64,000 nucleotides of DNA from Planctomycetota bacterium (lineage in GTDB: Bacteria; Planctomycetota; Phycisphaerae; UBA1845), in NCBI GenBank assembly GCA_029558835.1, contig JAKQDH010000060.1, forward strand, positions 1-64,000, read 5' to 3'. Shown one piece after another: positions 58,191 to 64,000 of this stretch. The notes under the pieces are model-generated. The model saw nothing but the letters and a program-made list of their open reading frames with translations. It was not told the DNA's origin and did not search any database. Made by a program: the position numbers and the translations under genes. Within the stretch, counting starts at the first letter, position 1; every line of letters begins with the position of its first letter.

Positions 58191-58634
58191 CTAGAAGTTA
58201 AACGGTTCCGGCTGCTGGGCAGCGTGGGGGTGCGTATCCGAGGCGTACACCTTCAGCTTCTTGAGCAGGTGACGCGCCAGGGCATGCTTGGGCAGCATGC
58301 GCCGCACCGCCTCTTCAATGATCCGCTCCGGGTGCTCGGCCAGCATCCGGCGGAATGGAATCTCGCGGTACCCACCGGGGTGGTACGAATACCGTGGATA
58401 CACCATGGTTTCGGTCTTGCGCCCCGTGACCCGTACCTTCCCGGCGTTGGTCACCACGACGAAGTCCCCCGTGTCCACGTGTGGCGTATAGGTGGGCCGG
58501 TGCTTGCCGACCAGCACGCGCGCGATCTTCACGGCGAGCCGTCCCAGCACCTGTCCCTGCGCGTCCACATGGTACCAGCGCTGCTCCACCTCGCCCGGAC
58601 GGGCACAGTAGCTCTTGGGCTTCCCTTTCGACAT
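58191..58634 (-). CDS. rplM: Ribosomal protein L13
   Basis: 50S subunit protein of 147 residues. [80 protein letters not shown] and [20 protein letters not shown] are diagnostic. I choose ATG 58634 ([12 protein letters not shown]); a start 8 codons earlier (MLCGCNKP) is possible. Preceded by a clear promoter. Confidence 0.97.
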   Translation of the reverse strand: MSKGKPKSYCARPGEVEQRWYHVDAQGQVLGRLAVKIARVLVGKHRPTYTPHVDTGDFVVVTNAGKVRVTGRKTETMVYPRYSYHPGGYREIPFRRMLAEHPERIIEEAVRRMLPKHALARHLLKKLKVYASDTHPHAAQQPEPFNF

Positions 58635-58681
58635 GGGCTTATTGCATCCGCACAACATTCCTGAACGTTCGTAGTCGCGTC

Positions 58682-58709
58682 AGTTTAACCAGACCGCGCC
58701 CCCGGTCAA
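58682..58709 (-). promoter_or_regulatory. Promoter for rplM-rpsI
   Basis: On the minus strand, TTGACC (58709-58704), a 16-base spacer and TAAACT (58687-58682), about 40 bases before the rplM start. Good match to the sigma-70 consensus. Confidence 0.65.
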
Positions 58710-58821
58710 GCCCCCCGCGCAGGAATCTCGACCCGGCAACCCGGCGGCGGTACCGCCCGCTCCGACACCCACCGGCCGCCCCGCCCGGCCGCCTGCGGGA
58801 AAACCCGTAGTCCCCTGCGCG

Positions 58822-59823
58822 TCAGCCCCGCGACTCGAACAGGTTGGCCAAGCCTCCCAGCAGCGACCCTTCGTCCTTCCCGCCCTTCCCCGGCCGCAGG
58901 TTGGCGAGAATCCGCCCGGCCAGCCGGGTAAACGGGAGTGACTGAAGCCATACCGTCCCCGGGCCCCGCAGGGTCGCCAGGAACAGCCCCTCCCCGCCGA
59001 AGATCGCGTTCTTGATGCCTCGCTGGAGCTGGATATCGTAGTCCACGCCGGGTTGGAAGGCGACCAGACAGCCCGTATCCACGCGCAGCGTGCGCCCGGC
59101 GGGCAGGTCCAGGCGATGAATCGTCCCCCCGGCGTGCAGCAGCGCCAAGCCGTCTCCGGTCAGCCGCTGGAGAATGAACCCCTCGCCCCCAAACAGCCCG
59201 GTCAGGATCTTCTTCTGGAACGCGATACCCACCTGCACGCCCCGGGCCGCACAGAGGAACGCCTCCTTCTGGCAGATCAGCTCACCCCCCAACTCATCCA
59301 GGCGCAACGGGATGATCTTGCCGGGATACGGGGCAGCGAAGGACACCCGCTCACGTTCCTGGCCGCCCGCCGTGAACGTCGTCAGGAACAGTGACTCGCC
59401 CGTCAGCACCCGCTTCCCGGCGTCCACCAACTTCCCGAACAGACCCTGCTGCTTGCTCGGGTCACCAAAGACGGTCTGCATCTGGATGCCGTGCGTCATG
59501 TACATCATCGTGCCGGCCTCAGCGATGACGGTTTCGCCCGGGTCCAGCGTAACTTCCACGAACTGCATGTCGTCGCCGAACAGCTCGTAGTCGATCTCGT
59601 CGGCACGCCGCGGGCTCACCGTCCGGGGCGGAGGCGGCGCCCCCGCACCCGGGGATGCGCTCAGCGCCGGCACGTGTCGCGCCTCGGTCCATTCGGCCAC
59701 GCCGGGGCCCCAAACGAGGGTATGCGGCCCTTGTGCAGCCGGCAGGGCGCGCGCCAGCTCCTCCTCACTCAGGGGTCCGACTGTCCGCCCGTCTCTTACG
59801 TAGTACCACCCGCCTGCGGCCAT
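58822..59823 (-). CDS. AIM24/TIGR00266 family protein with GYF_2 N-terminus
   Basis: 333 residues from [20 protein letters not shown], which with ELARAL and [18 protein letters not shown] is a GYF_2 domain (WYY..DG...GP). A Pro-rich linker follows, then the AIM24 beta-helix-like fold: [120 protein letters not shown]. The family is widespread and of unknown biochemical role. The frame is open for 76 codons upstream, but that part is low-quality coding. Convergent with nothing close. Confidence 0.88.
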   Translation of the reverse strand: MAAGGWYYVRDGRTVGPLSEEELARALPAAQGPHTLVWGPGVAEWTEARHVPALSASPGAGAPPPPRTVSPRRADEIDYELFGDDMQFVEVTLDPGETVIAEAGTMMYMTHGIQMQTVFGDPSKQQGLFGKLVDAGKRVLTGESLFLTTFTAGGQERERVSFAAPYPGKIIPLRLDELGGELICQKEAFLCAARGVQVGIAFQKKILTGLFGGEGFILQRLTGDGLALLHAGGTIHRLDLPAGRTLRVDTGCLVAFQPGVDYDIQLQRGIKNAIFGGEGLFLATLRGPGTVWLQSLPFTRLAGRILANLRPGKGGKDEGSLLGGLANLFESRG

Positions 59824-60161
59824 GGTCTTTTGGCCCCCACTCCGGTCGTCTAGCCGAAACCCAACGTCGTCCCGGCCGGGCCGGTGCCGCATGGTACCCA
59901 CCGTGCACCCCCGTGCCAAGCCGTGCCCGCAGCGCAGCCAGCCCGTGGCGGAACAGACGGGTTGCCGAGCAAGGCAGGATGGGTCTGGGTGCAGCGCCCC
60001 CCCGCGGGCGACGTGGGGCACCGCCGCGTTGCGGCGCACGGCATCGGCCACCGGGGGCCGAGGCTACGTCTCTCGCCCGCCGGGCCCGCCCCTTGCGTCG
60101 CGCAGCCCGCCCGACCATCCGCCCAGCCCGTGTCCATCACCGCGCAGCCAGTCCAGCGCGC
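59824..60161. other. Intergenic region, no gene supported
   Basis: GC-rich spacer between the AIM24-family gene and the terminator at 60162. Open frames here are Arg/Ala/Pro-rich and not protein-like. Confidence 0.4.
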
Positions 60162-60198
60162 AAAAAAAGCCCCTCGCAGCCGCACGACTGCGAGGGGC
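60162..60198 (-). terminator. Rho-independent terminator of the 60272-63499 gene
   Basis: On the minus strand GCCCCTCGCAG and CTGCGAGGGGC form a perfect 11-bp stem around TCGTGCGG, followed by seven T (60168-60162). It lies 74 bases after the gene's stop. The clearest intrinsic terminator in the window. Confidence 0.92.
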
Positions 60199-60271
60199 AC
60201 GAAAAAGAGGTTATGGTTTGCCGCTGCCGCGACGAGGGGCGTGCGGCCCCCGCGTCACGTGGGCTGACTCA

Positions 60272-63200
60272 CTACGGGCAACCCACGCCGGTCGGCTTCG
60301 GCGTACCGAACCAGATGTCGTACTGGGTCGCACCGTTGAGCAGGTTGATCAACGCGGTCAAGTCCGCCACGGTGATCGAACCGCTCTGGTTGATGTCCGT
60401 CTCCCACAGCAGCACCGACCCGCCGCCCAGCGCGATGTTGAGCCGCTGGATGAGCTGGGTGATGTCCTGGGCATTCGTAAACGACGACCCATCGACGTTG
60501 CCCGGGTGCTTGTAGTACTTCACAAACGACCCGCCATTGTACTGGATCGTCGTGGCGTGCCCGACACCCACGGCCGGCGCCGGAGCGCCCACGTCATAGG
60601 CCGAGATACCATGCGCCAGGTTGATCGTGTACACGCCCGCCGGGCCTTCCACCACGCTGGTGATGGAGTTCGCCGCGCACGCCGGCGAGAACCCGGTCTC
60701 GCACAACGACCAGCACGAGAGGTCCGTAGCGCCGGAAACACCCAGGTTGATGGTGATCGGCACCCAGCCGCCCGGCTGACCAATACCCGCGCACGGCGTC
60801 AACGCCGAAATCGGGTGCGCCTGCGTGGCGTCCGTGATCCCGTCCGGCGGGTACGCAACGAACACCGCGTTGGGCGGGCAGACTTCGCACGTGCAGTCCG
60901 GCTTGCAGAGGCCGGTCGCGCAGTTGCCGGCGTCGGTCCCGTCGCACTCCTCAGTGCCCTCGCGGATCCCGTTGCCGCACTCCTGCGCCTGGCCACCGCA
61001 GGTCACCGTCGCCAGGTACCTGTCGTTCTCCCCGCAGGTGACGATGGTGTCCCAGTCACGCGGCCCGACCCACAGCCACAGCGGGCCCGCTTCGTTGATC
61101 GTGCCGGCGATCTCCACCTCGGCGCACGTCTGCGCCGAATCCGCAGACGCCAACTGCTCGTAGTCGACGCAGTCGCCACTGACCGGATCCATCACGAAGA
61201 TCAGGACCGGGTACTCGGCTACGACCAGGAAGGAGAACTCACCCACGGGTACGTCAATCTCGAACCAGTCAGTGTCACGGTTCGTACCGTCGCACGTGCT
61301 CGAGCCGCAAACCGTCGTGTTGCAGAGGAACGTCTCGAACGGATAGGTCGGGTCGTCATTGCACCCGCCGTTCGTGTCAGCGCCGCACGCCTCGAGTTCC
61401 GCCACGCTGTCCGGCGGGCACTCGAAGGTGCACGGGCACGGGTTGATCGGCTCGCACATCAGACCCTCGGCCGCGTCATGCCACACACCTTGCAGGTTAA
61501 TGCAGTCGACCTCGGCTTCCAGGTACACGCACTCGCGCTCGACGCCCGGCAGACAGCAGGTACCCCAGCCGCACGGCGGGACCATGTCGTCGCAGGTAAC
61601 GCCCGCCTGGAACCGGTAACCCGGCTGGTTGCAGGTGCTCAGCGGAAGCGGGTCCACGCAGAAGGGCTCTGGGCCCGTCATGTTGCAGCAGGCGCCCAGC
61701 GGATCGATCGCGGTGCCCGTGATGCACAGGCTCAGGTCGAACGCCTCCGTCGTCCACGTCGTGCCGTCATAGAACAACGACTGGAGGTCCTGACCCGTGG
61801 AGCTCATCCACAGGAAGTAGCACCCGCCCGCGGGACTCACGGCCTGGATCGACACGTGACCCGCGTACAGCCCCGCCGGGATGATCGGGCTGAGGTTCGT
61901 CGAGAAGTAGTACAGCGGGTACGTCCCATACAGGTCGCCCGTCGCCACCGGGGTCAGCGTCACGGTGTAGGTGGAACCTACCTGCGCGCCCGGCTGCCCA
62001 CTGGCATCCTGGTAGAACTTGATCTCGAAGGTCATCGGCGACTCGGTGCAGGCCTCCCAGCCCGTGGTGAAGGACAGCGTCAGGCCCCACCAGTGCAGAT
62101 CCTCGATGTCGCCGTACAGGTCCCAGAACTTCTCGTACCGAATGTAGCCGACCTCCAGGTCCGAAGTCCCCGCGCTCCAGCTATCGTCCGTGCCCGCCAC
62201 CGGCTGCCCGAACAGCGTGTTCGCCGGGCAGAACGCGTAGCAGGGGACGCAGTCCACCGTCACCACGTAGTCGATCTCGCCGTACGGGTTGCTGCACGGC
62301 CAGTCCTCCCAGGGCTTGCTCACGAAGAAGAAGTAAATCCCGCCCGGCATGCACGGGATATTCAGCGTCTTCTCCTCACAGGGACCCGCGGTCATGTACG
62401 GTTCGATGTAGCCGGTGGTCTCATTGCAGTTGCCCGAGCCCTCGAAGCCGGGATTGTACTCAATCAGGCCCACGATCGCGCCGAACTCGGCCGTGACCGT
62501 CATGTCGTACCTCGTGTCGCCCGTGGTCGTGATCTTGTACCAGTCGGTGTCACGCGTGGCCGTCGTCGAGTACGACGTTCCACACACCGGCTGACCGCAC
62601 GTGATCACCTCCGCCTCGAGGCAGGAGCCGTTTACGCTTTCCCCGCATGCTTCGTTCTCCACGTGCGCGCCACCCGGGCAGGTGACTACGCAGGAGCAGG
62701 TGCAGTCGGACTTGCACGCCGTGCCGAGGCAGTTGGCGTTGTCCGTCCCGTCGCACTCCTCCGTGCCCTCGCGGATGCCGTTGCCGCACACGGCCGCCGT
62801 GTTCACCCAGATCCTGAACCAAGTGTTGTAGGCGAAAACCGGGTCGCTACCCCCAGCGTACTTGGCCCAGACGCCGGTCGATTCCGTCCGAACCCAGAAC
62901 AGGTTCTCGGAGCTGCCCAACTCCACCGGCCCCGCGTAGGGCAGACCAATGTTGTCGTTGTTCGTGTCGAACGCGGCAAACACCAGATCCGGCAGGGTAA
63001 CGCCGGAGAAGGTCTGCGTGAACGTCTGCACCGTCGAGGCGGTGGCCAACGTCACGGTTCTCGAGGTCCCACCGATCGCCGCAGTGGGCCCCCCGGCCGT
63101 GGTACCACTCCAGAGGCTGACAGTGCACGACTTGCCGCTACCCCCGCCGTAGTTCCACAGCACCAACTCGTACTGGAGCATGCTCCGGTCGGAGCCGGCC

Positions 63201-63499
63201 AGATAGCAGTCGTCCCCGAACGTATACGTCGCGTACGGGAGCAGGAACCAGTTCGTGGGGTTAATGGTATTCGCGTACGCCAAGCCCATTGCCTGGGTAT
63301 CACGGTAACCCGCTTCGCCCTCCGCCTCACCATACACTTCGGTGCCCGCGGGAAGTTGGACCACCGACATGACCCTGCCCGCCGCGGTGTCCGTCGACGC
63401 CGCAGTGCTCCCGCTCACCGACGCCGCAGGTGTATCGGCCCAAACACCGGCCGTACACCACAAACCCACCGCCAGCATACACAACAGTCTCTTACCCAT
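60272..63499 (-). CDS. Large secreted Cys-rich protein with CGNGIREGTEECDG repeats and dockerin-like end
   Basis: 1075 residues from ATG with AGGAGG upstream. Signal peptide LLCMLAVGLWCTAGVWA. A beta domain (about 30-220) is followed by the first CGNGIREGTEECDGTDNANC Cys-rich repeat (Myxococcus-type/DUF4215-like), then pre-peptidase-like domains (RDTDWYKITTTGDTRYDMTV; PGGIYFFFVSKPWEDW), a central beta domain, Cys-rich stretches (LGACCNMTGPEPFCVDPLPL, GWGTCCLPGVERECVYLEAE), a second pre-peptidase-like unit (RDTDWFEIDVPVGEFSFLVV), a second CGNGIREGTEECDGTDAGNC repeat, and a C-terminal dockerin-like end (GNVDGSSFTNAQDITQLIQR, DINQSGSITVADLTALINLL). It is a large surface or extracellular protein, function unknown. 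It is monocistronic, with its own promoter and terminator. Confidence 0.85.
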   Translation of the reverse strand: MGKRLLCMLAVGLWCTAGVWADTPAASVSGSTAASTDTAAGRVMSVVQLPAGTEVYGEAEGEAGYRDTQAMGLAYANTINPTNWFLLPYATYTFGDDCYLAGSDRSMLQYELVLWNYGGGSGKSCTVSLWSGTTAGGPTAAIGGTSRTVTLATASTVQTFTQTFSGVTLPDLVFAAFDTNNDNIGLPYAGPVELGSSENLFWVRTESTGVWAKYAGGSDPVFAYNTWFRIWVNTAAVCGNGIREGTEECDGTDNANCLGTACKSDCTCSCVVTCPGGAHVENEACGESVNGSCLEAEVITCGQPVCGTSYSTTATRDTDWYKITTTGDTRYDMTVTAEFGAIVGLIEYNPGFEGSGNCNETTGYIEPYMTAGPCEEKTLNIPCMPGGIYFFFVSKPWEDWPCSNPYGEIDYVVTVDCVPCYAFCPANTLFGQPVAGTDDSWSAGTSDLEVGYIRYEKFWDLYGDIEDLHWWGLTLSFTTGWEACTESPMTFEIKFYQDASGQPGAQVGSTYTVTLTPVATGDLYGTYPLYYFSTNLSPIIPAGLYAGHVSIQAVSPAGGCYFLWMSSTGQDLQSLFYDGTTWTTEAFDLSLCITGTAIDPLGACCNMTGPEPFCVDPLPLSTCNQPGYRFQAGVTCDDMVPPCGWGTCCLPGVERECVYLEAEVDCINLQGVWHDAAEGLMCEPINPCPCTFECPPDSVAELEACGADTNGGCNDDPTYPFETFLCNTTVCGSSTCDGTNRDTDWFEIDVPVGEFSFLVVAEYPVLIFVMDPVSGDCVDYEQLASADSAQTCAEVEIAGTINEAGPLWLWVGPRDWDTIVTCGENDRYLATVTCGGQAQECGNGIREGTEECDGTDAGNCATGLCKPDCTCEVCPPNAVFVAYPPDGITDATQAHPISALTPCAGIGQPGGWVPITINLGVSGATDLSCWSLCETGFSPACAANSITSVVEGPAGVYTINLAHGISAYDVGAPAPAVGVGHATTIQYNGGSFVKYYKHPGNVDGSSFTNAQDITQLIQRLNIALGGGSVLLWETDINQSGSITVADLTALINLLNGATQYDIWFGTPKPTGVGCP

Positions 63500-64000
63500 A
63501 AATCGTCTCCTCCTTAAACTCACAGGAACAGACCTCAATACCATCCCCCACTCCTACAGCCGGAGCGTGAGCCACAACAAGACAGGTCTACGCCCCCCGT
63601 CCGAGGGCGCTGGTGCGTCCTAAGAGCCTCCCCAAAAGAACGCGCGCACGCCGCCGGAAGTCTCTCCGCAGCGTGCCGCCGGCTTCCCGATGCCCCGCTT
63701 CCAACCTACTGACAAGAGCTCCGTTTCCTCTCTCAGCTTGCGACTGCCTCTTTCCCTGATCTCACGTCAATACGAAGCGGAGAACGACAGAGATGTTCGT
63801 CTCCCCACCTGCCGTCCGGACCAATGCCGGTAGGCCCCCCTGACTCACTGGCGGCGACCAAGGCTGCGGGCAGCCGGCGCTGCAACTCTCCGGGACCTGC
63901 CCCCCCACAACGGCCGTCCGCTCTTCTCAGCCTAGCGCACTTGACGGCCCCAGTCTAGCGGAAAAGCCCACGGCCGTCAACGTTTATTTGGCATCCCAGG
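63500..64000. other. Long 5' leader region of the 60272-63499 gene
   Basis: No ORF is supportable. If transcription starts near 63945 (see the promoter), the mRNA has a leader of about 445 bases. It is pyrimidine-rich on the plus strand. I recognise no known riboswitch. Confidence 0.45.
63941..63980 (-). promoter_or_regulatory. Strong promoter flanked by a 9-bp inverted repeat
   Basis: On the minus strand, TTGACG (63980-63975), a 17-base spacer and TAGACT (63957-63952). GGCCGTCAA (63972-63980) and TTGACGGCC (63941-63949) are exact inverted repeats, one covering the -35 box and the other around the expected start point. That is operator-like geometry. It points toward the gene at 63499. Confidence 0.6.

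Noticed and set aside
59822-63517. 1231-codon open frame antisense to the Cys-rich secreted protein
   Set aside because: The Arg/His/Val-rich translation has no recognisable domain. The sense gene has a signal peptide, ribosome site, promoter and terminator.

Overview
The window is GC-rich and looks like a chromosomal segment of a planctomycete, most likely of the Phycisphaerae/Pirellulales-like kind. This is inferred from gene content, not from a marker search. The signs are: secreted proteins ending in dockerin-like DxDxDGD repeats, a DUF1559-like pilin/H-x-G tail on a secreted protein, RHS 'WDAENRL' proteins, Ser/Thr kinase plus ECF sigma pairs, many short lipoproteins, dispersed hairpin repeats, and two GroELs around one GroES. 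No rRNA, CRISPR array or complete prophage is visible.

Layout. 1-11.5 kb is accessory: a transposase remnant; a nitric-oxide defence block (quinol NO reductase norZ, di-iron repair protein ric, a divergent Rrf2 regulator with an operator-like inverted repeat, a universal stress protein); a cydA reading frame broken by three in-frame TAG codons; then an RHS-tip array in which the same core segment occurs three times with different tails, two of them followed by a small secreted or membrane protein. 11.5-24 kb is mostly housekeeping: carbamate kinase, a DUF1573-like lipoprotein split by one in-frame TGA followed by a SECIS-like hairpin, a secreted agmatine-deiminase-like enzyme, nadD, a DNA methyltransferase, glyQS, spoVG and ispE. 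24-38 kb holds lipoproteins, a methyltransferase, a periplasmic cyclophilin, two malic enzymes (maeB with a phosphotransacetylase-like tail, maeA), a TauE-type permease, a GNAT enzyme and tRNA-Leu(GAG). 38.4-44 kb is a cell-shape unit: a coiled-coil MreC-like protein, a 50-residue membrane protein, mreB, mreC and a GT-C glycosyltransferase. 45-52.7 kb is a chaperone block: nitroreductase, groEL1, groES, groEL2, dnaJ, grpE, an FmdB-type zinc ribbon and yacG. 53-64 kb has a large secreted protein, an ECF sigma factor overlapping a kinase that carries a ZAS zinc motif, rplM-rpsI, an AIM24-family protein and a 1075-residue secreted Cys-rich protein.

Repeats run through the whole window: a ~100-bp element with inverted ends (3 copies), GAAGTCAGAATTC-type hairpins (2), ATTGTCGATTG clusters (3), a 21-bp tandem repeat, and a CCCCTCTCCC palindrome (3, one translated inside a membrane protein). 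Several sit directly on or next to stop codons. The observations I would check first are the candidate selenocysteine codon at 13514-13516, the triple-amber cydA, the RHS cassette array, and the repeat-at-stop-codon pattern.
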